From the NCBI GenBank assembly GCA_900016775.1, contig LN890288.1, positions 586,318 through 650,317 of the forward strand: 64,000 nt of DNA, given 5' to 3'. Position numbers and translations under genes: made by a program. Below, piece by piece: positions 38,158 through 51,993 of this stretch; positions within the stretch are counted from its first letter, which is position 1; each line of letters starts with the position of its first letter. The stretch comes from Serratia symbiotica (GTDB taxonomy: Bacteria > Pseudomonadota > Gammaproteobacteria > Enterobacterales > Enterobacteriaceae). Below the pieces are notes generated by a model. It had not been told where the DNA came from, searched no databases, and saw only the letters and a program-made list of their open reading frames with translations.

Positions 38158-39693
38158 TTAAGTTATTTTATAAAAAAAATCACGTAATCTAAAACCTAAA
38201 CTAATTAATACTATAAAATAAGATATTGCTCCTATTATTATTACTAATAATAAACGTAAAAGACGTTCTAACATGTTTCCATTTATCCATAATGGCATCA
38301 TCCATATTAAAAAAAATAAAACCAAAGACATTACAAATACAGCAAATCCTATTTTTATAAAAAATATAACCCAACCCGGTTGAGGTTTAAAAATTTTTTG
38401 ATAACGTAATTGCCAATATAAAAGTGCAGAATTAATATAAGCTGATAAACTTATTGATAATGCTAATCCAATATGTTTTAATGAATTAATAAATATTAAA
38501 TTCATAATTTGAGTTATAATTAATGTAATTAAAGAAATTTTTAATGGTGTTTTAATATCTTGACGTGAATAAAAACCAGGTAATAATACTTTTACTAAAA
38601 TAAAACCAATTAATCCTATTGAATAAACACTTAAAATCTGTTGAGTCATCTCAGAATCAAAAATACTAAATTTACCATATTGAAATAATGAAAAAATTAA
38701 AGGCTTAGAAAGTAAAATAAATGCAATTGCACTTGGTAATGTTAACAAAAAACATAAACGTAATCCCCAATCTATTAATAATGAATATTCATTTTTATTA
38801 CCTTGAATATAACTTTTTGATAGTAATGGCAATAAAATAGTTCCTAAAGTAACTCCTAATACACCAGAAGGAAATTCAATTAAACGATCTGCATAATATA
38901 TCCAAGATATTGCTCCAGATTCTAAAAATGAAGAAAAAATAGTATTAATAATTAAAGAAATTTGACTTATTGATACTCCAAATATTGCAGGTATCATTTG
39001 ATGTATTACTCGACATACTCCTATATCTTTCCATATTATTCTAGGAAAAACTAACATATTTATTTTATATAAATAAAAAAATTGACAAATTAATTGTAAA
39101 ATTCCACCTACTATTACTGCCCAAGCTAATGCTAATACTTTTGGATAAAAATAAGGTGTAGCAAATAATGTAAATCCAATTATACTAAGATTTAATAATA
39201 TTGGTGAAAAAGCTGAAATTGAAAAATAATTCCAAATACTAAGAACTGCTCCAGCAAATGAAGCTAATGAAATAAATAATATATATGAAAAAGTAATACG
39301 TAATAATGTTATAGATAAAGAAAATTTATTAGGTATTTCAAAGAAACCTGGTGCTATAATATATATTATCCAAGGTGCAAATAATATACCTAATATAGTT
39401 ACAAAAATTAATGTAAATATTAATATTCCAAATATAGCAGAAATAAAAGTACGTGTTGTATTTTGATTATAATAGTTATTATAATCAGCTAAAATTGGAA
39501 TAAAAACTTGAGAAAAAGCTCCTTCAGCAAAAATACGACGTAAAAGATTTGGAAATTTAAATGCTATAAAAAAAGCATCTGTTTCCATACTTACACCAAA
39601 AATATATGCGATAATAACATCACGTAAAAAACCTAATAATCTTGAAAAAATTGTAATCATGCTAATTGAAATTAATGATTTAAATAAATTCAT
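38158..39693 (-). CDS. murJ: MurJ (MviN), lipid II flippase
   Basis: 511 residues, the E. coli length. About 14 membrane helices; N-terminus [20 protein letters not shown] and the signature [20 protein letters not shown], shown here by [11 protein letters not shown] near 53-63. It flips the peptidoglycan precursor lipid II across the inner membrane, working with undecaprenyl phosphate made by uppS. The gene is convergent with nfuA. Confidence 0.95.
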   Translation of the reverse strand: MNLFKSLISISMITIFSRLLGFLRDVIIAYIFGVSMETDAFFIAFKFPNLLRRIFAEGAFSQVFIPILADYNNYYNQNTTRTFISAIFGILIFTLIFVTILGILFAPWIIYIIAPGFFEIPNKFSLSITLLRITFSYILFISLASFAGAVLSIWNYFSISAFSPILLNLSIIGFTLFATPYFYPKVLALAWAVIVGGILQLICQFFYLYKINMLVFPRIIWKDIGVCRVIHQMIPAIFGVSISQISLIINTIFSSFLESGAISWIYYADRLIEFPSGVLGVTLGTILLPLLSKSYIQGNKNEYSLLIDWGLRLCFLLTLPSAIAFILLSKPLIFSLFQYGKFSIFDSEMTQQILSVYSIGLIGFILVKVLLPGFYSRQDIKTPLKISLITLIITQIMNLIFINSLKHIGLALSISLSAYINSALLYWQLRYQKIFKPQPGWVIFFIKIGFAVFVMSLVLFFLIWMMPLWINGNMLERLLRLLLVIIIGAISYFIVLISLGFRLRDFFYKIT

Positions 39694-40072
39694 ATTTTTA
39701 CTCTATTTTACTAATATATTTTATTTTAATAATTAAAATAAAATATATTATAAATTAAAATTATTAATATTAATTTTAATTTATTTAACCAATAATATAT
39801 AATTATAAAAATTATTTATTAAATATATTTTAAAATACATTTTAAATATAAAATTATAAATATATTATATTTATAATAATTAATATTTTAATATAAAATA
39901 TTAATTATTTTATATTAATTTTAAAAACTATTTTAAAAGATAAAATTTTTTTAATAAACCCCCTTGAAGAAAATTGGAATGCCCCCATTTTAAAATTTAT
40001 GTTATTGATAATGATAAAATCAATAAATAAATTTAGATTTTACAAATTTTCTTACTTATAGGAGAACATTCA
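39694..40072. other. Spacer upstream of groES
   Basis: 379 bases between divergent murJ and groES. It is A/T-rich except for the sharp GC patch CCCCCTTGAAGA...GCCCCC at 39959-39986, which is the heat-shock promoter. The plus strand ends with the ribosome site AGGAG before groES. Confidence 0.75.
39963..39990 (+). promoter_or_regulatory. sigma-32 heat-shock promoter of groES-groEL
   Basis: CTTGAAG (39963-39969) and CCCATTT (39984-39990) are separated by 14 bases, both close to the sigma-32 consensus (CTTGAAA, CCCATNT) and nearly identical to the E. coli groE promoter. It stands out as the only GC-rich patch in the spacer, and predicts that RpoH is still encoded elsewhere. Confidence 0.88.
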
Positions 40073-40366
40073 ATGAATATTCGTCCATTACATGATCGTG
40101 TCATTGTTAAACGTAAAGAAGTAGAATCAAAATCTGCTGGTGGTATTGTTTTAACTGGTTCTGCTGCGGGAAAATCTACTCGTGGTGAAATTATTGCAGT
40201 TGGAAAAGGACGTGTATTAGAAAATGGAAATACTCAACCATTAGATGTAAAAATTGGTGATACTGTAATTTTTAATGATGGATATGGTGTAAAAGTAGAA
40301 AAGATCGACAACCAAGACGTGTTGATCATGTCAGAAAGTGATATTCTGGCAATTGTTGAAGCATAA
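40073..40366 (+). CDS. groES: Co-chaperonin GroES
   Basis: 97 residues (E. coli 97). [13 protein letters not shown] at the start, the mobile loop [14 protein letters not shown] and the C-terminal [15 protein letters not shown] are all typical. GroES caps the GroEL ring during folding. AGGAG lies before the ATG; groEL follows after 45 bases. Confidence 0.98.
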   Translation: MNIRPLHDRVIVKRKEVESKSAGGIVLTGSAAGKSTRGEIIAVGKGRVLENGNTQPLDVKIGDTVIFNDGYGVKVEKIDNQDVLIMSESDILAIVEA

Positions 40367-42073
<1,707 letters not shown>

Positions 42074-42142
42074 TCATCACCATATTTACTTATTAAAAAA
42101 TATAATTAACATTTTATATTATTTATAATATAATTTTAAAAT

Positions 42143-42183
42143 AAAAAACACCTTGTGAATATTTTATTTATAAGGTGTTTTTT
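42143..42183 (+). terminator. Rho-independent terminator after groEL
   Basis: AAAAAACACCTT (42143-42154) pairs with AAGGTGTTTTTT (42172-42183), 12 bp perfect, 17-base loop, ending in a T run. It lies 70 bases past the groEL stop. Confidence 0.9.
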
Positions 42184-42301
42184 AATAAAAATTTCATTTA
42201 AAATATATTATATATTTATTCATATATTATCAAAATAAAATTTAAAATTTAAATAATTAATTAATTATTTAAATTTTAAATTAAAATATTATAAGGTTTT
42301 T

Positions 42302-42868
42302 ATGACAAATTATTCTAGTAATGATTTTCGTGCAGATATGAAAATTATTTTTGAAGGTGAACCATATAAAATTGAATCCAGTGAATTTGTTAAGCCTGGT
42401 AAAGGACAAGCTTTTACACGTGTAAAAATGAGACGTATATTAACTGGAACACGTTTAGAAAAAACTTTTAAATCTACTGCTTTTTTTAAAAAAGCTGATA
42501 TAATTGATCTTTATATGAATTATTTATATTATGATAATAATTTTTATTATTTTATGCACCCAATTACATTTGAACAATATCAAATTAATAAAAAAATTAT
42601 TTCTAATAAAGAAATTTGGTTACAAGATAACGTTAAATATATGATAACATTATGGAATAAAAATCCTATTTTTATTCAAATACCTAATTTTATTAAAGCA
42701 AAAATTATTAATACTCATCCTAATTTTAAAGGTGATACTATTAAAAACAATAATAAATTAGCTACTTTAAATACTGGTTTTGTAATTAAAGTACCACTCT
42801 TTATTCAAATAGGTGAAATAATTCGTATTGATACTCGTAATGGAGAATATATTTCTCGTGTTAAATAA
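42302..42868 (+). CDS. efp: Translation elongation factor P
   Basis: 188 residues, the E. coli length. The KOW-like N-terminal domain has SEFVKPGKGQAF with the modifiable lysine K34; the OB domains end in FIQIGEIIRIDTRNGEYISR. EF-P relieves ribosome stalling at polyproline. In E. coli K34 is beta-lysylated by EpmA and EpmB, and epmB is the neighbour of efp; it is not in the groEL-efp spacer here. AAGG precedes the ATG. Confidence 0.97.
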   Translation: MTNYSSNDFRADMKIIFEGEPYKIESSEFVKPGKGQAFTRVKMRRILTGTRLEKTFKSTAFFKKADIIDLYMNYLYYDNNFYYFMHPITFEQYQINKKIISNKEIWLQDNVKYMITLWNKNPIFIQIPNFIKAKIINTHPNFKGDTIKNNNKLATLNTGFVIKVPLFIQIGEIIRIDTRNGEYISRVK

Positions 42869-42919
42869 TTTTTATTATTTAAATAAAATATATATTTTAT
42901 ATATTATAAAATAAAAATA

Positions 42920-42993
<74 letters not shown>

Positions 42994-43099
42994 TTTAATA
43001 AAACTATATTTTACTATAAAAAAAAAATATTGTAAACAAATTTTATAAATTTATTAATTAATTATTATTAAAATAATTTTTTAAAATTTTAAATAAAAT

Positions 43100-44419
43100 T
43101 TATTTTAAATTATTTTTTTTCCAATGAACACACCAAGATTTTTTTTTATCTAAAATCTGACCTTCTTTACATATAAATATATTTATAGCAGCAATTAATT
43201 GATTGTCATAATAAATTAAAGGAATTCTATTTCTAAGCCAAGGAGGTAAATGTAATTCTTGCCATATTTTTTTAATTGATCTTGAATGAGTACGACCAAT
43301 AATATGAAAATGACCTTTAGCATTAAAACGAATATTAACACTTTGCATAAAATTTGGAGCACGTAAACAAAAATTTCCTTGATTACTTATTAATGTACCT
43401 AATTTGTCTGGTAATATTAAAGGTAATTTACGTGACCAATTTAAAGAAATATTATATAAATTTTCCATTTTATATAATAAATATAATCGATTTTGAAAAC
43501 GTCTAATTTGATAAGATCCTAATCTTAAACAAGGCTGAGCATCTATACGACTAAATATAACTTCTTTAAAAATATTTTGTAATTGTTTATATGAAGGTGG
43601 AGTAACATGATTATATATACACCAATGTCGTAATAAAGCAAAACGACATATTAATGAATATTTCATTAAACCATTAATACATAATGAATTATCTGTTTCT
43701 AATAAATTATTTAATTTATCAATCAATAATTCGTTTAGTAATTGTTTTTGTTCAGCACAAAAATTAGCACTACGAGCAACAGATGATGAAAAATAAGGCC
43801 ATCTACAATTTAATAATGGTAAAATTTGTAATCGTAAAAAGTTACGATCAAAACGTAAATTTTTATTACTATCATCATTTATCCAAGATAATTTATTTTT
43901 TTTTGCATATATTTTTAAAGATTTATGAGTAAAATTTATTAATGGACGTAATAAAATATTATTTCCAAATTCTCTTTTAAGAGCCATTGAAGATAATCCT
44001 GATATACCACTACCACGTTTTAATGCTAAAAAAAACGTTTCACTTTGATCATCTAAATGTTGTGCAGTAATTAAAATTTCATGAGTTTTTAATATTAAAT
44101 TAAAAGCAGTATAACGTGCATTTCGTGCTGCTGCTTCAATACCACCTAAGTTTTTATTAATTTTAACCTTTTTTATTATTAAAGGTACTTTTAAAAAAAA
44201 ACATTGTTTTTTACAGTAATTTACCCATATATTAGAATTTATATTTAATTCATGATTAATATGTACTGCACGAAGTTCAAAATTTAAATATTTATTACGT
44301 AATTGTACTAATAAATGTAATAATACTGTTGAATCTAATCCACCACTGAATGCTAAAAGTATTTTTTTATATTGACTAATATTCTTTTTAACTTCAGAAA
44401 TTAATTTATTATTATCCAT
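43100..44419 (-). CDS. tilS: TilS, tRNA-Ile lysidine synthetase
   Basis: 439 residues (E. coli 432). The N-type ATP pyrophosphatase P-loop is SGGLDS at 25-30, HLDDQSETFFLALKRGSG follows, and the C-terminal tRNA-binding domains end near WCVHWKK. TilS converts C34 of tRNA-Ile(CAU) to lysidine so that AUA is read as Ile, a codon used very often in this A/T-rich DNA. It is last in the conserved dnaE-accA-tilS order (ldcC and yaeR missing). Confidence 0.95.
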   Translation of the reverse strand: MDNNKLISEVKKNISQYKKILLAFSGGLDSTVLLHLLVQLRNKYLNFELRAVHINHELNINSNIWVNYCKKQCFFLKVPLIIKKVKINKNLGGIEAAARNARYTAFNLILKTHEILITAQHLDDQSETFFLALKRGSGISGLSSMALKREFGNNILLRPLINFTHKSLKIYAKKNKLSWINDDSNKNLRFDRNFLRLQILPLLNCRWPYFSSSVARSANFCAEQKQLLNELLIDKLNNLLETDNSLCINGLMKYSLICRFALLRHWCIYNHVTPPSYKQLQNIFKEVIFSRIDAQPCLRLGSYQIRRFQNRLYLLYKMENLYNISLNWSRKLPLILPDKLGTLISNQGNFCLRAPNFMQSVNIRFNAKGHFHIIGRTHSRSIKKIWQELHLPPWLRNRIPLIYYDNQLIAAINIFICKEGQILDKKKSWCVHWKKNNLK

Positions 44420-44668
44420 ATTAAAATTAATAATTTTAAATAAATAATTATATCTTAAAATAAAATATTTTATATATAATTTATTATAAAATATATTTTT
44501 ATTAAAATAATAAAATATTTAATAATTTAATTAAATAAAATTTTATTGATTATTTTATAAAATATTTTAATTTAATACCATTTAAAATCATTTCTTAAAA
44601 TAATATTTATAAATTTTAAAATTAAACTTTATTTAAAAAATATATGTTATATTTATTTTATAAAATAT

Positions 44669-45628
44669 TTAACAATAACCATAATTCATAAGTCTTCGAT
44701 AACGACGATTTTTTAATTCATCTATATTAAAAATATCTAAATCTTTTAAATCAGATAATAAATGTAGTTTTAATATATTAGCCATTTCTGGTATATTTCG
44801 ATAAGCAGAACCTAATGGTTCTGGAATTACGGAATCAATTAATTGTAATTTTTTTAAACGATATGAAGTAATTCCCATAGCTTCTGCTGCTAATGGTGCT
44901 TTTTCAGAATTTTTCCATAAAATAGAAGCACAACCTTCTGGTGAAATTACTGAATAATTACTATATTGTAACATATTTACTTTATCTCCAACACCAATAG
45001 CTAATGCTCCACCAGAACCACCTTCACCAATAACTGTACATATTATTGGTACATTTAAACGAGACATTTCTCTTAAATTACAAGCAATAGCTTCAGATTG
45101 ACCACGTTCTTCTGCTCCTATACCAGGATAAGCACCAGGTGTATCAATAAAAGTAATTATAGGTAATTTAAATCGAGAAGCCATTTCCATTAAACGTAAT
45201 GCTTTACGATATCCTTCCGGTGCTGGCATTCCAAAATTACGATGAATTTTTTCTTTTATTTCTCGACCTTTTTGATGACCAATAATCATAACTGGACGTT
45301 CATTTAAACGTGCAATCCCACCAACAATAGCTTTATCATCAGCATATTTTCGATCACCTGATAATTCTTCAAAATCAGTAAAAATATATTTAATATAATC
45401 TAAAGTATATGGACGTTTTGGATGACGAGCTAATTGAGTAATCTGCCATGCACCAAGATTAGTAAAAATTTTTTTTGTAAGTTCAATACTTTTTTTACGT
45501 AAATCTTGAATTTCTTTATTTAAATTAATACTTAATTTTTTATCTTTATGATGAATAGCTAAAAGTGAATTAATTTTTTCTTCAAGTTCTATAATAGGTT
45601 TTTCAAAATCAAGAAAATTTAAACTCAT
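44669..45628 (-). CDS. accA: AccA, acetyl-CoA carboxylase carboxyltransferase alpha subunit
   Basis: 319 residues, the E. coli length and highly similar, e.g. [32 protein letters not shown] and [19 protein letters not shown]. With AccD it transfers carboxyl from carboxybiotin to acetyl-CoA, giving malonyl-CoA for fatty acids. The enzyme needs biotinylated AccB, which makes it a consumer of the biotin pathway represented by bioB and bioD. It begins 17 bases after dnaE. Confidence 0.98.
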   Translation of the reverse strand: MSLNFLDFEKPIIELEEKINSLLAIHHKDKKLSINLNKEIQDLRKKSIELTKKIFTNLGAWQITQLARHPKRPYTLDYIKYIFTDFEELSGDRKYADDKAIVGGIARLNERPVMIIGHQKGREIKEKIHRNFGMPAPEGYRKALRLMEMASRFKLPIITFIDTPGAYPGIGAEERGQSEAIACNLREMSRLNVPIICTVIGEGGSGGALAIGVGDKVNMLQYSNYSVISPEGCASILWKNSEKAPLAAEAMGITSYRLKKLQLIDSVIPEPLGSAYRNIPEMANILKLHLLSDLKDLDIFNIDELKNRRYRRLMNYGYC

Positions 45629-45645
45629 AATATTCCTATAATTAA

Positions 45646-48600
45646 TTAAAACTCTAACTCTACTTGATGATGACCTACTAAATTACGTAAATCTATTAAT
45701 AATTTATTAACTAATATTATATTCCAAGTTAAATTAAAACGTAATTTAGTATTTGTATATTTTTGTATAAAATATAAATATACTGGAATCACTCCTGAAC
45801 GATAAGGTTGTAATAATTGACTAAGTTTTTTCATAAAATCATCATTAATTTGTTGATAAGTTATAAAAATAGCTAATCTTTTTACATATTTTTCACGAGC
45901 TGTACTAATATCCATTAATTCATTAGCTATCATTTTAAATTCATCATGAAATTTATTAAATTTAATATATCCATTAATAATTAAAATACGATCTTTTTCT
46001 AATAAATGTTGATATTTTTTAAATATAGAATTAAGTAATATTATTTCTAATTGACCTGACATATCATTTAATATACAAATTCCAATAGTTTTACCAGTTT
46101 TAGTAACTAAAATTTTTGTATAAATTACTAATCCAACAACAGTTACTATTTTTTTGTATTTTGAAGGATATATATCTTTTAAAGATTTATAAGAAATATA
46201 ATGTTTAATTTCTTCTAAATATTGAGTAATAGGATGACCAGTAAGATATAAACCTAATGTTTCTCGTTCACCATCTAGTATAGTTTGTTCTTGCCAACAT
46301 AATGTATTATTATAAATTTTTTTTATTTGATGCGAAGTATTTAAAATATCATCAAACATATCTATTTGACCTGCATTTTTATTTTCAAGATGTTGATTAG
46401 TTAATTTTAATACATAATCTAATGAATTCATTAATGCAGATCTATGTGGTCCTAATGGATCAAGTGCTCCAGATAAAATTAATTTTTCTAAAATTCGACG
46501 ATTTACTTTTTTAATGTCTAAATGCAAACAAAAATCAAATAAATTTTTAAAATAACCTTTTTTATGATTATGACGTACATTAATTATACTTGTAATAAGT
46601 CCTTTTCCAATACCTTTTATAGCACCTAAACCGTAAACAATTTCACCATTTTTATTAACATGAAAATAATATTTACTAGAATTAATATTCGGTGATAAAA
46701 TTTTTAATTTCATACGCCAACATTCATTTATTAATCTTAATATTTTATCAGTATTATCCATATCAGCACTCATAACAGCTGCCATAAATTCAGCAGGAGC
46801 ATATGTTTTTAACCATAATGTTTGATAAGATACTAATGCATAAGCAGCAGAATGAGATTTATTAAATCCATAACCAGCAAATTTTTCTACCAAATCAAAA
46901 ATTTTAATTGCTAATTTATTATTAATACCATTTAATTTTGCACCATTTTCAAAAATTTTACGTTGCTTAGCCATTTCTATTGGATTTTTTTTTCCCATTG
47001 CACGACGTAATATATCTGCTTCACCTAATGTATAACCAGCAAATATTTGAGCTATTTTCATTACTTGTTCTTGATATAAAATAACTCCATAAGTTGATTT
47101 TAATATTGGTTTTAATAAAATATGCTGCCATTTTATATCTGGATATGAAATTTTTTCACGTCCATGTTTACGATTAATAAAATTATCTACCATACCAGAT
47201 TGTAATGGACCAGGACGAAAAAGTGCTACTAATGCAATCATATCTTCGAAACAATCTGGTTTTAAACGTTTGATAAGATCTTTCATACCACGAGATTCTA
47301 ATTGAAAAACAGCTGTAGTTTCTGATTTTTGTAACATATTAAAACTTTTTTTATCATCTAAAGAAATAGAATTAATATTAATTGGTAATTTATTATTTTT
47401 TAATCTACGTTTATTAATCATATTTACTGCCCAATTAATAATTGTTAAAGTACGTAAACCAAGAAAATCGAATTTTATTAATCCAGCATATTCTATATCA
47501 TCTTTATCAAATTGAGTTACAGGATTATTTCCTTTAGAATCATAATATAATGGTGAAAAATCAGTAATTTTTGTTGGAGAAATTACAATACCACCAGAAT
47601 GTTTACCAACATTACGAATTATTCCTTCAAGTTTACATGCCATATCAATTAATACTCTAACTTCTTCATCAGATTTATATATTGTTGATAATTGTGGTAC
47701 AAAAAGAAATGCTTTTTTTAATGTAATACCTAAATCTAATGGTATTAATTTAGCAATTCGATCTACAAAACTATATGGATAACCTAATACTCGACCTACA
47801 TCACGAATAACTACTTTTGCAGCCATAGTACCAAATGTAATAATTTGTGATACTGATTCACGACCATATGTATTAGATACATGATCAATTACTAAATCAC
47901 GTTTTTCCATACAAAAATCAATATCAAAATCCGGCATAGAAATTCGTTCTGGATTAAGAAAACGTTCAAAAAGTAAATCAAATTTTAATGGATCTAAATC
48001 AGTAATATTTAATGAATAAGCTACTAATGAACCAGCACCAGAACCACGTCCTGGTCCTACTGGAATATTATTATTTTTTGACCATATTATAAATTCCATA
48101 ACAATTAAAAAATAACTAGAAAATCCCATTTGATTAATTACATTTAATTCTGTATTTAAACGTTTTTTATATGTTGAATAAATATTATTATAAATTTTTA
48201 AATCTGGAAATAAAAATTTTAAACGTTTTTTTAATCCATTTTTTGATTTTAATATTAAAAAATCTTGAGTAGTCATACCACCTGTATTAAATATTGGTAA
48301 AAAATGGTTTTTTGGACGAATATTAACATTACAACGTTTAGCAATTTCAACACTATTTACTAATGCTTCTGGAATGTCTATAAATCGTTTATACATATCA
48401 TTTTCAGTACATAAATATTGTTGTGAACTATACTTATAAGAACGTTTAGGATCATTTAAAGTTATACCATTATGTATAGCTACTCGAATTTCATGTGCAT
48501 CAAAATCATCTTTTGATAAAAAACGAACATCATTTGTAGCTACAACTGGTAAACTATAATCATTAGCTAATTTTACAGCATAATGTAAATAATTTTCTTC

Positions 48601-49131
48601 ATCTTGACGACCCGTACGAACTAATTCTAAATAATAACAATCAGGAAAATATTTTTGATAAAAATTTAAACATAATTTAACTTTTTTAAAATTATCACGT
48701 AAAAGACATTTACCTACATCACCATTACGTGCTCCAGATAATAAAATTAAACCTTCATGATAATCAATAAGCCAATCACGATCTATAATTGGTCCTAAAA
48801 TATTATAACCTCTTTTATAAGCACGAGAAATTAATAATATTAAATTTTTATAACCTACATAATTCATAGCTAATATTGTTAATTGAGTAATTTCAGAAAT
48901 TAAAATATTACTTTTCACATGAAAATCTGCACCAATAATTGGTTTAATTCCATTATTATAAGCATTTTCATAAAATTTAATAATACCAAATAAATTAGTA
49001 AAATCAGTAATAGCTAAAGCAGGCATAGATAAAAAAGAAGCTCTTTTGATTAAATCTTCTATTTTAATTATTCCATCAATAATTGAATAATCACTATGAA
49101 TATGTAAATGAATAAATTTAGGTTTAATCAT
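45646..49131 (-). CDS. dnaE: DNA polymerase III alpha subunit
   Basis: 1161 residues (E. coli 1160). The PHP domain starts [15 protein letters not shown]; the palm carries [13 protein letters not shown] near 400 with two catalytic aspartates and the third in KFDFLGLRT near 555; the fingers, beta-binding and OB domain ([19 protein letters not shown], key part near 990) follow. It is the replicative polymerase. rnhB, which separates lpxB and dnaE in E. coli, is missing from the 159-base spacer upstream. Confidence 0.98.
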   Translation of the reverse strand: MIKPKFIHLHIHSDYSIIDGIIKIEDLIKRASFLSMPALAITDFTNLFGIIKFYENAYNNGIKPIIGADFHVKSNILISEITQLTILAMNYVGYKNLILLISRAYKRGYNILGPIIDRDWLIDYHEGLILLSGARNGDVGKCLLRDNFKKVKLCLNFYQKYFPDCYYLELVRTGRQDEENYLHYAVKLANDYSLPVVATNDVRFLSKDDFDAHEIRVAIHNGITLNDPKRSYKYSSQQYLCTENDMYKRFIDIPEALVNSVEIAKRCNVNIRPKNHFLPIFNTGGMTTQDFLILKSKNGLKKRLKFLFPDLKIYNNIYSTYKKRLNTELNVINQMGFSSYFLIVMEFIIWSKNNNIPVGPGRGSGAGSLVAYSLNITDLDPLKFDLLFERFLNPERISMPDFDIDFCMEKRDLVIDHVSNTYGRESVSQIITFGTMAAKVVIRDVGRVLGYPYSFVDRIAKLIPLDLGITLKKAFLFVPQLSTIYKSDEEVRVLIDMACKLEGIIRNVGKHSGGIVISPTKITDFSPLYYDSKGNNPVTQFDKDDIEYAGLIKFDFLGLRTLTIINWAVNMINKRRLKNNKLPININSISLDDKKSFNMLQKSETTAVFQLESRGMKDLIKRLKPDCFEDMIALVALFRPGPLQSGMVDNFINRKHGREKISYPDIKWQHILLKPILKSTYGVILYQEQVMKIAQIFAGYTLGEADILRRAMGKKNPIEMAKQRKIFENGAKLNGINNKLAIKIFDLVEKFAGYGFNKSHSAAYALVSYQTLWLKTYAPAEFMAAVMSADMDNTDKILRLINECWRMKLKILSPNINSSKYYFHVNKNGEIVYGLGAIKGIGKGLITSIINVRHNHKKGYFKNLFDFCLHLDIKKVNRRILEKLILSGALDPLGPHRSALMNSLDYVLKLTNQHLENKNAGQIDMFDDILNTSHQIKKIYNNTLCWQEQTILDGERETLGLYLTGHPITQYLEEIKHYISYKSLKDIYPSKYKKIVTVVGLVIYTKILVTKTGKTIGICILNDMSGQLEIILLNSIFKKYQHLLEKDRILIINGYIKFNKFHDEFKMIANELMDISTAREKYVKRLAIFITYQQINDDFMKKLSQLLQPYRSGVIPVYLYFIQKYTNTKLRFNLTWNIILVNKLLIDLRNLVGHHQVELEF

Positions 49132-49290
49132 ATTTAATTTTAAAAAATATATTAAAAGTAAAAATAAATCTTAAATTTAATAAATAAATTATTATTGATA
49201 AAAATTTTTATTATTAATTATAAATTAATAATTAATAATAAAAAATAAAAATTATATAAATAATTAATTAATATAAAAATATTTATTATA

Positions 49291-50439
49291 TTATAATAAT
49301 ATTTGTTCTAAAATAGCTTGTGCAGCTTGTTTATTAGCATTACAACGAATACTTTTATGTAAAGTAAGAAAAATTTGTTTTAATTTTTTATTATTAGTTT
49401 TGTTTTCTAACAATAAAATTAATTCTTTTGTTAATTTATTTGGTGAACAATCATTTTGAAGTAATTCAGTAACAATTTTTCGTCCTGCTAATAAATTTGG
49501 TAATGATATATAAGGAATTTTTATAAATTTTTTTGCTAACCAGAAAGTTAATGATTTCATACGATAACCTACTACCATCGGACATTTCGCTAACATGCAT
49601 TCTAATGTAGCAGTACCTGATGCTAATAATGCTATATTACTAGCAATCATTACTTCACGACTATGTCCATATAATATACGAATAGTTAATTTAGGAGCTA
49701 TTTTAGTTTTAATTTTTAAAAATTGTGTACTTTGTTTAAAATTAATTAATGGTACAATAATTTCAATATCTGGAAAATAATAACGTAATTGATTAGCTGT
49801 TTTTAAAAAAGGTTCACTAAGCATCTCTATTTCTATATTACGACTACCAGGTAATAAAGCTAAACAAGGAACAGTTGGGTTAATTCCTAACATAGTTCGA
49901 GCTTCTAAATAATTTGGTTGTAATGGTATTAAATCTGCTATAGCATGCCCAATAAATCGACAAGGAATATTAAAATGATCATAAATTTTTTTTTCAAAAG
50001 GAAGAAAAGTTAATACTAAATTAGTAGATTTACTAATTTTAAATATACGATTTTTACGCCAAGCCCAAATTGAAGGACTGACATAATGAATTGTTCTAAT
50101 ACCATGTTTTTTAAGATAACCTTCTAATGTAATATTAAAATCTGGTGCATCAATTCCAATAAATATATCAGGTTTAAGATTAATAAAACGATAAATTAAA
50201 TCTTTACGAATTTTTAATATACGAGGTAAATATTTTAAAACTTCAAATATACCTATAACTGTTAATTCTTCCATTTTATACCAAACTTCACAACCTTCTT
50301 GTTTCATTAAAGGACCAGCTACGCCAACAAAACGTATATTTGGTATTTTTATGCGCAGTTCATGAATTAATCCAGCTGCAAGAATATCACCAGATGATTC
50401 TCCTACTACTAATCCAATAATTAATGAACGAATAAACAT
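49291..50439 (-). CDS. lpxB: LpxB, lipid-A-disaccharide synthase
   Basis: 382 residues, the E. coli length. The GT19 start [42 protein letters not shown] and [13 protein letters not shown] are all conserved. It joins 2,3-diacylglucosamine-1-phosphate to its UDP form to make the lipid A disaccharide, peripheral to the inner membrane. It starts 3 bases after lpxA, so the two are surely co-transcribed. Confidence 0.98.
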   Translation of the reverse strand: MFIRSLIIGLVVGESSGDILAAGLIHELRIKIPNIRFVGVAGPLMKQEGCEVWYKMEELTVIGIFEVLKYLPRILKIRKDLIYRFINLKPDIFIGIDAPDFNITLEGYLKKHGIRTIHYVSPSIWAWRKNRIFKISKSTNLVLTFLPFEKKIYDHFNIPCRFIGHAIADLIPLQPNYLEARTMLGINPTVPCLALLPGSRNIEIEMLSEPFLKTANQLRYYFPDIEIIVPLINFKQSTQFLKIKTKIAPKLTIRILYGHSREVMIASNIALLASGTATLECMLAKCPMVVGYRMKSLTFWLAKKFIKIPYISLPNLLAGRKIVTELLQNDCSPNKLTKELILLLENKTNNKKLKQIFLTLHKSIRCNANKQAAQAILEQILL

Positions 50440-50442
50440 ATA

Positions 50443-51231
50443 TTAACGAATAACTCCTCGAGTTGAACGAGTAAAAAAATTTATAAATTTTTTTACAATA
50501 GGTTGTTCTTTAGCTAAAGCATTTATTTCTATTTTAGCTTTATCTAATGTTTTTTCAAGACGATAAAGAATTTTATAAGCATTACGTATTGCTTGAATTT
50601 TATCTTTATCAAAACCATGACGTTTTAAACCAATTATATTAATACCAAAAGGTGTAGCATGATTACCTTGAGCAATAATAAAAGGAGGTACATCTTGAGT
50701 AACAGCAGAACATCCACCTACTATAACATGTGTTCCAATAATACAAAATTGATGAATTGCAGTCATACCACCTATAATAACATAATCATCAATTTCTACA
50801 TGTCCTGCTAAAGTAGCATTATTAGCTAATACACAAGTATTACCTACTATGCAATCATGTGCAATATGTACATTAACCATTAATAAATTATTATTACCTA
50901 TTTTAGTTAAACCACTACCCTGTGTAGTACCACGATGTATAGTAACACTTTCACGAATACAGTTATGATCACCAACTTCTACACGTGTAGGTTCTCCTTC
51001 ATATTTTAAATCTTGATTTTTTTCACCAATTGTAGAAAATTGATAAATTTGATTATTACAACCAATTTTAGTTATTCCATTTACAACAACATGAGATTTT
51101 AATATAGTTTTATTTCCAATTTTTACTTGAGAACCAATATAACAAAAAGCACCAATATAAGCATAAGCACCAATAATAGCTCCTTGTTCAACTATTGCAC
51201 TAGAATGAACAAAAGCAGTTGTGTCAATCAC
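50443..51231 (-). CDS. lpxA: LpxA, UDP-N-acetylglucosamine acyltransferase
   Basis: 262 residues, the E. coli length. A left-handed beta-helix of hexapeptide repeats covers about 1-190, with the catalytic base H125 in [10 protein letters not shown]; a helical C-terminus follows. It transfers a hydroxyacyl chain from ACP to UDP-GlcNAc, the first lipid A step. It begins 3 bases past the fabZ stop. Confidence 0.98.
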   Translation of the reverse strand: MIDTTAFVHSSAIVEQGAIIGAYAYIGAFCYIGSQVKIGNKTILKSHVVVNGITKIGCNNQIYQFSTIGEKNQDLKYEGEPTRVEVGDHNCIRESVTIHRGTTQGSGLTKIGNNNLLMVNVHIAHDCIVGNTCVLANNATLAGHVEIDDYVIIGGMTAIHQFCIIGTHVIVGGCSAVTQDVPPFIIAQGNHATPFGINIIGLKRHGFDKDKIQAIRNAYKILYRLEKTLDKAKIEINALAKEQPIVKKFINFFTRSTRGVIR

Positions 51232-51234
51232 AGA

Positions 51235-51690
51235 TTAAACCTCCGGACTACGTGCACACATCATAGTTGCTTCACAAACAATTTTTTTATCAACCATAGC
51301 TACACCTTGAAATCGTGTTAAACCACAGCGAGTTTTTTTAAATATAATTTCCATAATCATTTGATCGCCAGGTACTACTGGACGTTTAAAACGAGCTTCA
51401 TCAATACCAGCAAAATAATATAATTCACCCAACTCTAATTTACCAACACTTTTAAATGCTAAAATACCAGTAGCTTGTGCCATTGCTTCTAAAATTAATA
51501 CACCTGGAAAAATTGGTTTTCCAGGAAAATGTCCTTGAAAAAAAGGTTCATTTATAGATACATTTTTTACTGCACGAATAAACTTATTTTCTTTGAAATC
51601 AAGAATACGGTCGACTAGCAAAAATGGGTAACGATGAGGAAGTAATTCTAAAATTTCTGAAATATCCAGAGTATGAGTGTCAATAGTCAA
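51235..51690 (-). CDS. fabZ: FabZ, 3-hydroxyacyl-ACP dehydratase
   Basis: 151 residues, the E. coli length. The hot-dog fold has catalytic H54 in [10 protein letters not shown] and E68 in LILEAMAQ. It dehydrates hydroxyacyl-ACP in fatty acid synthesis and competes with LpxA and LpxD for hydroxymyristoyl-ACP; the close coupling to lpxA is the classical arrangement. Confidence 0.98.
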   Translation of the reverse strand: MTIDTHTLDISEILELLPHRYPFLLVDRILDFKENKFIRAVKNVSINEPFFQGHFPGKPIFPGVLILEAMAQATGILAFKSVGKLELGELYYFAGIDEARFKRPVVPGDQMIMEIIFKKTRCGLTRFQGVAMVDKKIVCEATMMCARSPEV

Positions 51691-51993
51691 AATACTCTTC
51701 CTATCTTTAAAACTGATGACATTTAAAAAACGATATATTTTAATCTAAAAAAAATAGATTATTATATAAGCCGTAAATTTGTAATTCTTTATACTTTATT
51801 CTCATGATTAATGTAATTACATTTTAATATTAAATATTTTTTAAATTAATAATTAATAATATTTTATATTTAATATAATATATTTTATTGTTTATTTAAA
51901 AAATAATATAGTTTTTTTTTTAAAATTTTAAAATTATTATTTTTATAAAATATATAAATATATAATTTATTTTATTATTCTATAATATATTTA
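51691..51993. other. Spacer between lpxD and fabZ
   Basis: 303 bases, longer than in E. coli. The part nearest fabZ has mixed composition (51700-51830, including AAGCCGTAAATTTG), and the rest is A/T. I see no gene and no clear terminator; a promoter for fabZ-lpxA-lpxB may lie here. Confidence 0.5.
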
